From Desulfobacca acetoxidans (GTDB taxonomy: Bacteria; Desulfobacterota; Desulfobaccia; Desulfobaccales; 0-14-0-80-60-11): a stretch of 12,831 nucleotides of DNA. The notes beneath the pieces were generated by a model. It searched no databases and had not been told where the DNA came from. It saw nothing but the letters and a program-made list of their open reading frames with translations. The stretch covers positions 1,369 to 14,199 of the forward strand of contig DYJG01000013.1 in the NCBI GenBank assembly GCA_020723225.1. The letters are read 5' to 3'. Position numbers and translations under genes: made by a program. Positions 6,878 through 12,530 of this stretch are shown piece by piece (the stretch's first letter is position 1; the number at the start of each line of letters is the position of its first letter).

Positions 6878-7269
6878 AACTCAAGGTGCTCCTGCCCACC
6901 CAGGTCTTGCTGGAAGAAGAGACCGGGAAAATCATCGCCGAGGCCGAAAACGGCTCCTTTTGCCTGCTCCCCCGCCATATCGATTTCGTGGCCGCGTTGG
7001 TGCCGGGAATACTAACTTACTACCGGCCGGGAGGGGAAGAAGCGGTGCTGGCGGTGGATGAAGGCATTCTTATCAAGTGCGGCCCGGAGGTGCTGGTCTC
7101 CACCCGCAATGCCGTGGCCGGCCCCGATTTGGGCCGGCTCCGGGAAACTGTGGAAAAACGCTTCAAGGCCTTGGACGAACGGGAAAGACAGGCCCGGGCC
7201 GCCCTGGCCCACCTGGAAGCCACTTTTATCCGCCGTTTTCTCAGGATGGGAGGGTATGTCCGACAGTAA
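6874..7269 (+). CDS. atpC: N-type F1Fo ATPase subunit epsilon
   Basis: The 131-residue product is the epsilon subunit of the F1 central stalk. An N-terminal beta-sandwich includes the segment GSFCLLPRHIDFVAALVPGIL, a hallmark of the epsilon proteins from N-ATPase operons. A charged helical tail follows (about 85-131; RLRETVEKRFKALDERERQARAAL). The GTG start overlaps the beta stop as GTGA, the usual sign of coupled translation. An upstream in-frame start exists but would lie inside atpD and add residues unlike the family. The gene overlaps the next by 14 bases. Confidence 0.87.
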   Translation: MKLKVLLPTQVLLEEETGKIIAEAENGSFCLLPRHIDFVAALVPGILTYYRPGGEEAVLAVDEGILIKCGPEVLVSTRNAVAGPDLGRLRETVEKRFKALDERERQARAALAHLEATFIRRFLRMGGYVRQ

Positions 7270-7591
7270 GCCGCGCCGGAGACGGCTTCCCCAGGATGGC
7301 GACAAGATGCTGCGCGAGGTCGAGGCCAAGGAAGCGCGCAAGCTTAAGGCCCGGAGCCGGAAAGACGGCGGCGTCTGGTTCGGCTTAGGGATGTTCGGCC
7401 TCATCGGCTGGTCCGTGGCCGTTCCCACCCTCATCGGCGTGGCCCTGGGCATCTGGATCGACCGCACCTGGCCGAGCCGGTTTTCCTGGACCCTGATGCT
7501 TCTCATCCTGGGGGTGATGCTGGGATCATGGAACGCCTGGCGCTGGGTGTCCCAGGAAGGCCGCAAGATCGAGCAGGAGAAGGAAGAATAA
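7256..7591 (+). CDS. atpQ: AtpI/AtpQ-like ATPase-associated membrane protein
   Basis: The 111-residue product has a very basic N-terminus (KPRRRR), a charged helix to about residue 38, then two membrane helices (about 41-67 and 78-97) with GWSVAVPTLIGVALGIWIDR between them and a charged tail. GIWIDR with a following WT.....LG..LG..NAW fits the AtpI/AtpZ family; in N-ATPase operons the gene at this place is named atpQ. AtpI-type proteins are thought to help assemble the c-ring or handle Mg2+, but they are not structural subunits. The ATG lies 14 bases inside atpC and is preceded by GGATGGGAGG. The family's usual next gene, atpR, is missing: atpB begins 37 bases on. The AtpI-like call is firm; atpQ as the exact name is likely. 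Confidence 0.75.
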   Translation: MSDSKPRRRRLPQDGDKMLREVEAKEARKLKARSRKDGGVWFGLGMFGLIGWSVAVPTLIGVALGIWIDRTWPSRFSWTLMLLILGVMLGSWNAWRWVSQEGRKIEQEKEE

Positions 7592-7628
7592 CCGGCGGTA
7601 TTTAACCTTACCGGTGCTGAGGCATCCC

Positions 7629-8369
7629 ATGGAAATTACCCTGGACAGCCTGGTATTCGGGCGCTACGGCCCGGCGGTGTTGAACGCCACCATCCTTTAT
7701 ACCTGGCTGGTCATGGCTCTCCTGACACTGGTCTCCTGGTTCGTAACCCGGCGGCTCTCTTCGGGGCCCAAGATCTCCCGGGCCCAAAACCTCCTGGAGG
7801 TGTTGGTGTCGGGGATGAGAAACCAGATTCAGCAGATCAGCCAGGAGGCCCCGGACCGTTATCTCCCCTTCATCGGCACCCTCTATCTCTTCATTGCCGC
7901 AGCCAACCTCCTGGCCTTCGTGCCGGGCTACCACCCGCCCACGGATTCCCTCTCCACCACCGCGGCCTTGGCCGGCTGCGTCTTTCTGGCCGTGCCCCTC
8001 TACGGCATCGCCCAAAGAGGGTTGGGCGGCTTTCTGGGCCACTACTTCAAGCCTTCCGTATTCATGTTCCCTTTTCACATCATCTCGGAGATTTCCCGGA
8101 CCCTGGCTCTGGCCGTGCGCCTCTTCGGGAACGTCATGAGCGGGGTGCTCCTGGGGGGTATTTTGCTGTCCATTGCGCCCCTGTTTTTCCCCATCCTTTT
8201 GCAGGCCCTGGAACTCCTCATCGGCCAGATCCAGGCCTTTATCTTTGCGGTCCTGGCCACCCTGTACATCGCCTCCGCCTCCCAGGCCCACGAGGAGGGA
8301 AGGCAAAGGATTTTGGCCGGCTCAGAGGAAGAAACCAAACCAAATCAGCAGGAAGGAATGAACCCATGA
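7629..8369 (+). CDS. atpB: N-type F1Fo ATPase subunit a
   Basis: The 246-residue product is the Fo a subunit, the stator membrane protein that provides the ion half-channels beside the c-ring. It has several hydrophobic helices. The essential arginine is R164 in LAVRLFGNVMSG, and the last long helix IGQIQAFIFAVLATLYI (198-214) matches the conserved segment of other a subunits, with Q202 and Q199 as polar residues. E154 and S153 precede the arginine helix. The ATG at 7629 is chosen because GAGG lies about eight bases before it; a GTG at 7614 is in frame but without such a site. The stop overlaps the start of atpE as ATGA. No truncation is seen. Confidence 0.93.
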   Translation: MEITLDSLVFGRYGPAVLNATILYTWLVMALLTLVSWFVTRRLSSGPKISRAQNLLEVLVSGMRNQIQQISQEAPDRYLPFIGTLYLFIAAANLLAFVPGYHPPTDSLSTTAALAGCVFLAVPLYGIAQRGLGGFLGHYFKPSVFMFPFHIISEISRTLALAVRLFGNVMSGVLLGGILLSIAPLFFPILLQALELLIGQIQAFIFAVLATLYIASASQAHEEGRQRILAGSEEETKPNQQEGMNP

Positions 8370-8641
8370 GTTCCCAAGACTGGATCGCCCTGGCCTCCAT
8401 CATTACCGCGGGTTTGACCATGGCCATCGGTTCCATCGGCCCGGCCCTGGCCCAGGGGCGGGCCATCACCCAGGCCATGACGGCCATCGCCCAGCAACCG
8501 GACGAATCCCCCACCATTACCCGCACGCTGTTCGTGGGCCTGGCCATGATCGAATCCATGGCCATTTATTGCCTGGTGGTCTCCATGATCCTTCTGTTTG
8601 CCAACCCGTTTTGGAATTATGTAGTAAAAACGAAGGGATAA
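8366..8641 (+). CDS. atpE: N-type F1Fo ATPase subunit c with sodium-site residues
   Basis: The 91-residue product is the Fo rotor proteolipid, a two-helix hairpin that oligomerises into the c-ring. The first helix holds GSIGPALAQG, the loop AQQPDE contains the conserved RQP-like turn (here QQP), and the second helix holds GLAMIESMAIY. Aligned to the sodium c-ring of Ilyobacter tartaricus, Q30, E63, S64 and Y68 correspond to its Q32, E65, S66 and Y70; M61 and M65 occupy the places of V63 and T67. The side-chain ligands of the Na+ site are therefore all present. Translation is coupled to atpB through ATGA. Sodium binding is inference from residues, not shown directly. Confidence 0.94.
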   Translation: MSSQDWIALASIITAGLTMAIGSIGPALAQGRAITQAMTAIAQQPDESPTITRTLFVGLAMIESMAIYCLVVSMILLFANPFWNYVVKTKG

Positions 8642-8644
8642 ACA

Positions 8645-9421
8645 GTGCTGGTGGATTGGTTCACGGTTGCCGCCCAGGTGGTAAATTTCCTGATCCTGGT
8701 GGCCCTGCTCAAGCGTTTCCTGTACCGGCCCATCCTCGAGGCCATGGACGCGCGGGAGGCCAGGATCGCGGCCCAACTGGCGGAGACGGAGAAGAACCGG
8801 AAGGCCGCGGCCGCGGAACAAACCGAGGTGCACCAGGAGCGCCAGGCCCTGGAGGACCGGCGTCAGGAACTCCTGGCCCAGGCGGAAAAGGAAGCGGAAG
8901 CCCACAAGCAGGACCTGATCGGGAAGCTGCGCCAGGAAATCGAAGAGCTGCGGGCCAGGTGGACCGCGGCCCTGGCCCGGGAACGGGACCTGTTCTTCCA
9001 AGACCTGCGCCGGCGGTTGATCGCGCAGGTAACCGCGGTCTCCCGCCGGGCTTTCCGGGACCTGGCCGGCCTCGATCTGGAACAGCGCTTGCTGGAGGTC
9101 TTTCTCCAGCGTCTAAAAAGCCTTGAGCCCGCGGCCCGGACCGAGTTCGTGGAAGCGGCCAAAGAAGCCGGAGGGAACGTCTTCATCACCACCGGCTTCG
9201 AGATGCCGGCAGCCATGCAAACCCGGATCATCCAGGCGCTCCAGGAGTTGTCCGGGCAGACTCTGGCGCCCCGCTTCGAGAGCAACCCTGAAGTGGTGTC
9301 CGGCATCGAGGTCAAGGCCGGAGGCTGCAAGATCGCCTGGAGCCTGGATAATTTCCTCCAAGGCCTGGAGGAGGCCCTGGCCGCGGCCTTTGCCGAGAGT
9401 GACGGGAGAAAGCTGGCGTGA
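8645..9421 (+). CDS. atpF: N-type F1Fo ATPase subunit b with delta-like C-terminus
   Basis: The 258-residue product forms the peripheral stalk that holds alpha3beta3 against subunit a. A membrane helix (about 4-24; WFTVAAQVVNFLILVALLKR) is followed by FLYRPILEAMDAREARI and a long charged coiled coil to about 125. The last part resembles the delta subunit: SNPEVVSGIEVKAGGCKIAWSL near 212-235 matches the delta pattern of G(I/V)...G...I..S. At 258 residues it is far longer than an ordinary b subunit (about 160), and no separate atpH exists in the operon, which agrees with N-ATPases where this protein covers both roles. The GTG start follows AAGGGATAAACA. The gene ends in a GTGA overlap with atpA. 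Confidence 0.88.
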   Translation: MLVDWFTVAAQVVNFLILVALLKRFLYRPILEAMDAREARIAAQLAETEKNRKAAAAEQTEVHQERQALEDRRQELLAQAEKEAEAHKQDLIGKLRQEIEELRARWTAALARERDLFFQDLRRRLIAQVTAVSRRAFRDLAGLDLEQRLLEVFLQRLKSLEPAARTEFVEAAKEAGGNVFITTGFEMPAAMQTRIIQALQELSGQTLAPRFESNPEVVSGIEVKAGGCKIAWSLDNFLQGLEEALAAAFAESDGRKLA

Positions 9422-10944
9422 GCGAAGCCCCAGTGGAAATCAAATCCTGGATGGAGGATACTTTCGCGGTTGTGGAGAAAACCGCGGCCTCCTACCTGCC
9501 CCGGCTTAAACCCCAGGAAGTGGGGACGGTGCACTATGTGGGCGTAGGTATAGCGCTGGTGGACGGCCTGCCGGGAGTGCGGTCGGAAGAAGTGGTGGAA
9601 TTTCCCGGGGACCTCCTGGGCATGGCCTTCAACGTGGACCCCGAGGCAGTGGGGGTGATCCTCCTGGGGGACCACCTGCACCTGAAGGCGGGCCACGAAG
9701 TGAAGCGCACCGGCCGGGTCCTGGACGTACCGGTGGGGGAGGCCCTCTTGGGCCGGGTGGTGGACGCCCTGGGAAGGCCGCTGGACGAAAGCGGCCCGGT
9801 GCGCGCCGCGGCCCGGCGGCCGGTGGAGCGGGAGGCCCCGGGCATCATGCAGCGGCACCCGGTGACCGTGCCCCTGGAGACCGGCATCAAGGTGGTGGAC
9901 GCCCTGATCCCCATCGGCCGCGGCCAGCGGGAGCTGATCCTGGGCGATCGCCAGACCGGCAAGACCGGCCTGGCGGTGGACGCCCTGATCAACCAGAAGG
10001 ACAAAGGCGTCCTGTGCGTCTACTGCGCCATCGGCCAGCGGGACGTGGCCGTGGCCAAGCTCATCGCCGAACTAAGAGCGCACCAGGCCATGGATTACAC
10101 CATCGTGATGATGGCCCCCGGCGAAGCCTCTCCCGGGCTGCAATTCGCGGCCCCCTATGCCGCCACCTCCATGGCCGAATATTTTATGGAGCAAGGCCGG
10201 GACGTGCTGATCATCTATGATGATCTCACCAACCATGCCCGGGCTTACCGGGAGCTCTCCCTGCTGCTCCGGCGCCCTCCCGGCCGGGAGGCCTTCCCCG
10301 GGGATATCTTTTATATCCACTCCCGCCTGCTGGAACGCTCCACCCATCTGCGCCCGGAGTTCGGCGGCGGCTCCCTCACGGCTCTGCCCATCGTGGAAAC
10401 GGAGGCCCAGAATATCGCCGCGTATATCCCCACCAACCTCATTTCCATCACCGACGGCCAGCTCTATCTCACTCCCCGGCTCTTTCAAAAAGGGATTTTC
10501 CCCGCGGTGGATGTGGGCAAGTCGGTCTCCCGGGTGGGGGGCAAGACCCAATTGGCGGCTTACCGGGAGGTGGCCGGAGACCTGCGCCTGGTTTATTCCC
10601 AGTTCGAAGAACTGGAGGCCTTCGCCCGGTTCGGCACCCGTCTGGACGAAAAGACCCGCAAGACCCTGGACCGGGGATTCCGGGTGCGGGAGGCGCTGAA
10701 GCAGGGACAATACGACGTCATACCCGCGGCCGAGCAGGTGGCGATCCTGTTGGCGGTCACCACCGGGTTGTTTGACGACCTGCCCCTGGAGGAGATCGCC
10801 GGGGCCGAAAGAAGGCTGCGGGAGATGGTCCGGGAGGATTTTCCCGATATTTGCCAGAAAATTAAGGCTAATGAAAAATTAAGCGACCGGGATCGGGAGG
10901 CCCTGATTAATAAAGCCAAAACCGTGGTATCCCCCCGCGCCTGA
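9418..10944 (+). CDS. atpA: N-type F1Fo ATPase subunit alpha
   Basis: The 508-residue product is the alpha subunit, which binds nucleotide without turnover and supplies the arginine finger to beta. Walker A is GDRQTGKT at 176-183, Walker B is DVLIIYDDL at 262-270, and the finger is R372 in GKSVSRVGGK. The conserved segments LETGIKVVDALIPIGRGQRELI (154-175 region) and APYAATSMAEYF (245-256) are intact. The length equals that of other alpha subunits. The GTG start overlaps atpF as GTGA. An unusual feature is what follows: 161 bases containing a dispersed repeat separate it from atpG, while all upstream junctions are close or overlapping. Confidence 0.95.
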   Translation: MSEAPVEIKSWMEDTFAVVEKTAASYLPRLKPQEVGTVHYVGVGIALVDGLPGVRSEEVVEFPGDLLGMAFNVDPEAVGVILLGDHLHLKAGHEVKRTGRVLDVPVGEALLGRVVDALGRPLDESGPVRAAARRPVEREAPGIMQRHPVTVPLETGIKVVDALIPIGRGQRELILGDRQTGKTGLAVDALINQKDKGVLCVYCAIGQRDVAVAKLIAELRAHQAMDYTIVMMAPGEASPGLQFAAPYAATSMAEYFMEQGRDVLIIYDDLTNHARAYRELSLLLRRPPGREAFPGDIFYIHSRLLERSTHLRPEFGGGSLTALPIVETEAQNIAAYIPTNLISITDGQLYLTPRLFQKGIFPAVDVGKSVSRVGGKTQLAAYREVAGDLRLVYSQFEELEAFARFGTRLDEKTRKTLDRGFRVREALKQGQYDVIPAAEQVAILLAVTTGLFDDLPLEEIAGAERRLREMVREDFPDICQKIKANEKLSDRDREALINKAKTVVSPRA

Positions 10945-10965
10945 GGTTGCGCGGGCCTCCTTGCT

Positions 10966-11099
10966 GTGGGGCGGGCGTCCCAGCCCGCCAACCTCTCGGG
11001 CGGCCAGAGACGGCCGCCCCACCGATTCACTGTTTTAAAATATGTTCTTGCGTCTTCCTTTGCGCCTTTGTGTCTTTGCGTGAGGTCTTCTCTTTCGGA
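10966..11099 (+). repeat. Composite dispersed repeat, copy B, inside the atp operon
   Basis: This 134-base segment fills most of the atpA-atpG gap. It is the inverted counterpart of 3601-3731. Its first module (10966-11022) has GTGGGGCGG and CCGCCCCAC inverted ends and GGCGGGCG-type internal stems. Its second module (from about 11044) carries TTGCGTCTT and TTTGCGTGAGG units. It ends in TTTCGGA, only six bases before the atpG start codon. The reading frame of atpG stays open back through the whole repeat to just after atpA, but this stretch has no family resemblance. Confidence 0.85.
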
Positions 11100-11105
11100 A
11101 CCCAC

Positions 11106-11996
11106 ATGGAAACCATCGAATCCCTGCGCCGGAAAATCGAAACCGTGGAAGAGCTGCAATCCGTGGTGAAGACCATGAAGACCATCGCTATGGTGAGTAT
11201 CCGGCAGTATGAGCGGGCCGTGCAATCCCTGTCCGAATACGACCGCACGGTACACATGGGGCTGCAAGTGGTCCTGCAGAAGCGGTCCCAGGTTTGGCAG
11301 ACTCCCCCTGCGCCTGCCGGCCGCAAGGTGGTGGCCGTCATCCTCGGGTCCGAACAGGGGATGTGCGGCCAATTCAACGAACAGATGGCCGCGTTTGCCC
11401 TGGATAAGCTCCGCCAGGCTGTGGGCCGCCCCGAGGATCTCGCGGTCATCGCCGTGGGGGGCCGGGTGGCCGCGCGGCTGGAAGAGGCCGGCCAGCCCGT
11501 GGCTCTTCAGTTCGACCTGCCGGGTTCGGTTGCGGGGATCACTCCCAAGGTGCAGGAGCTGCTGGTGAAGCTGGAAGAAATGCAGGACCGGGGCCTGGTT
11601 GACCGCCTCCTGGTCTTCCACCATGAGCCGGTGCACCGGGCCGCTTATCAGCCCCAGGAGCGCCGGCTGCTGTCGGTGGACCCCGCCTGGTTGAGGGAAC
11701 TGGCCCGGGCCAGGTGGCCTTCCCGGGTGTTGCCCACCTTTACCATGGAGGAAGAGCGCCTCTTTTTCCTCCTCATGGGCCATTACCTCTTCGTTTCCCT
11801 CTTTAGGGCCTTCGCCGCCTCCCTGGCCGCGGAAAACGCCTCCCGCCTGGCCGCCATGCAGGCCGCGGAGAGCCACATCGAAGACCGGCTGGGGGAACTT
11901 AAGCTCCAGTTCAATGATCTCAGGCAGAATACCATCACCGAAGAGCTGCTGGACATCATGGTGGGCTTCGAAGCCGCCACCGGCAAGAAGGATTGA
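11106..11996 (+). CDS. atpG: N-type F1Fo ATPase subunit gamma
   Basis: The 296-residue product is the gamma subunit, the rotating central shaft. Its N-terminal helix reads ESLRRKIETVEELQSVVKTMKTIAMVSIR, matching the gamma pattern I..V....KIT.AM. Its C-terminal helix includes ENASRLAAMQAAESHIEDRLGEL and QNTITEELLDIMVGFEA, the usual closing motif of gamma subunits. VVAVILGSEQGMCGQFN (about 77-93) is the conserved GS.RGLCG-like segment, here with Q in place of R and M for L. The ATG at 11106 starts exactly at the family's N-terminus. It has no recognisable Shine-Dalgarno sequence (CGGAACCCAC precedes it), because a repeat occupies the upstream DNA. It is the last gene of the operon. Confidence 0.92.
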   Translation: METIESLRRKIETVEELQSVVKTMKTIAMVSIRQYERAVQSLSEYDRTVHMGLQVVLQKRSQVWQTPPAPAGRKVVAVILGSEQGMCGQFNEQMAAFALDKLRQAVGRPEDLAVIAVGGRVAARLEEAGQPVALQFDLPGSVAGITPKVQELLVKLEEMQDRGLVDRLLVFHHEPVHRAAYQPQERRLLSVDPAWLRELARARWPSRVLPTFTMEEERLFFLLMGHYLFVSLFRAFAASLAAENASRLAAMQAAESHIEDRLGELKLQFNDLRQNTITEELLDIMVGFEAATGKKD

Positions 11997-12070
11997 TATC
12001 GGAAGGTGGATTTATAGAATTTTATCAGGGAACTTTTATCTTGCTAAAACAGAATCGTAGCCGATATAGA

Positions 12071-12101
12071 TGCAATTATGCATTTTGAATGCATATTTGC
12101 A
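12071..12101. repeat. AT-rich palindrome downstream of atpG
   Basis: TGCAATTATGCATT (12071-12084) and AATGCATATTTGCA (12088-12101) are complementary at 13 of 14 positions around a three-base loop. No T-run follows, so it is not a standard terminator, although it could slow transcription leaving atpG. The TGCAAATATGCA-like symmetry would also suit a dimeric DNA-binding protein. Confidence 0.65.
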
Positions 12102-12143
12102 CGATAATTCCCCCCAATAAACCAAGTTGCGGGTAGCCTAAAG

Positions 12144-12172
12144 CAAAAAGAGGTCAGCCGCATCGGCTAACC
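12144..12172 (-). terminator. Intrinsic terminator of the tRNA-Lys locus
   Basis: Read on the minus strand, GGTTAGCCG, a three-base loop ATG and CGGCTGACC form a nine-pair stem with one wobble (12172 down to 12152), followed at once by TCTTTTTGC. That is a classic rho-independent terminator. It lies 16 bases past the CCA end of the tRNA remnant on the same strand, as expected for the native tRNA terminator. Confidence 0.7.
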
Positions 12173-12187
12173 CCTTGTTGGTTTCCT

Positions 12188-12232
12188 TGGTGGGCCGTCG
12201 GGGGCTCGAACCCCAAACCTAGTAATTAAGAG
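12188..12232 (-). pseudogene. 3' half of a tRNA-Lys(CTT) gene, likely attachment-site remnant
   Basis: On the minus strand the sequence from 12232 to 12188 reads as a tRNA from the anticodon loop onward: loop CTCTTAA (anticodon CTT), TTACT, a short variable part, T-arm TGGGG-TTCGAGC-CCCCG, acceptor strand ACGGCCC, discriminator A and encoded CCA. It parallels bacterial tRNA-Lys, whose acceptor end is also ...CCCACCA. The upstream bases do not pair with TTACT, and no D-arm or 5' acceptor (GGGCCGT expected) is found up to the window edge, so an intron split over this distance is unlikely. A break at the anticodon loop is typical of site-specific integration into tRNA genes. Confidence 0.65.
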
Positions 12233-12423
12233 TGTTTTTTCTGGATGTTGACACAAAAAGACCAAAAAACATAAGAAATGAAATATCCCTTGATATTAAA
12301 TAGTTATCGCGAATAAACTGTTGACAAATAATGGCTATCTCATTGCCAATTTACCGAATAGTATTAGTAAACTTTCTTTTGATAGATAATTAATATAGCC
12401 CGCCTATCTCTTCACCCCCCCCC

Positions 12424-12486
12424 TTGCGGGTTGCGGGTTGCGGGTTAAAGACCATTTTATATAACTCGCAACTCGTAACCCGCAAC
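12424..12486. repeat. GGGTTGC tandem patch with inverted partner
   Basis: Three units of TTGCGGGTTGCGGGTTGCGGG (about 12424-12446) are followed, after an AT-rich spacer, by ACTCGCAACTCGTAACCCGC (to 12486), which is the imperfect complement. Together they can fold into a long imperfect hairpin. It is preceded by a run of C residues. The unit length of seven is too short and the copy number too low for a CRISPR array. Confidence 0.65.
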
Positions 12487-12489
12487 CAT

Positions 12490-12521
12490 CGTCTCTGCGC
12501 CCTCTGCGTCTCTGCGGTGAA
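12490..12521. repeat. Dispersed CACCGCAGAGACGC-type repeat, copy 2
   Basis: The complement reads TTCACCGCAGAGACGCAGAG followed by GGCGCAGAGACG, the same unit as at 15-43 but in the opposite orientation. It ends nine bases from the stop codon of the kinase gene. Confidence 0.7.
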
Positions 12522-12530
12522 AAATTATGC

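Larger units (their letters stand above)
11997..12530. other. Intergenic region with tRNA remnant and repeats
   Basis: No protein gene is seen in this 534-base stretch. It holds a palindrome (12071-12101), a minus-strand terminator (12144-12172), the 3' half of a tRNA-Lys gene (12188-12232), about 180 bases of AT-rich sequence (12233-12410) and two repeat patches next to the kinase gene. Two perfect TTGACA boxes (12248, 12321) lack convincing -10 partners. The fall in GC after the tRNA remnant contrasts with the atp operon. Confidence 0.65.

Noticed and set aside
10593..11876. A 427-codon open frame on the minus strand opposite atpA and atpG
   Set aside because: It reads across the dispersed repeat and the complement of two well-identified genes, with no family resemblance.
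12248..12326. Two TTGACA boxes as promoters
   Set aside because: At 12248 the best -10 at 16-17 bases is only CATAAG, and at 12321 there is no usable -10; neither faces an evident plus-strand gene.
12424..12521. Repeat cluster as a possible CRISPR array
   Set aside because: Units are 7-10 bases, directly tandem, and without spacers of uniform length; no cas gene is near.
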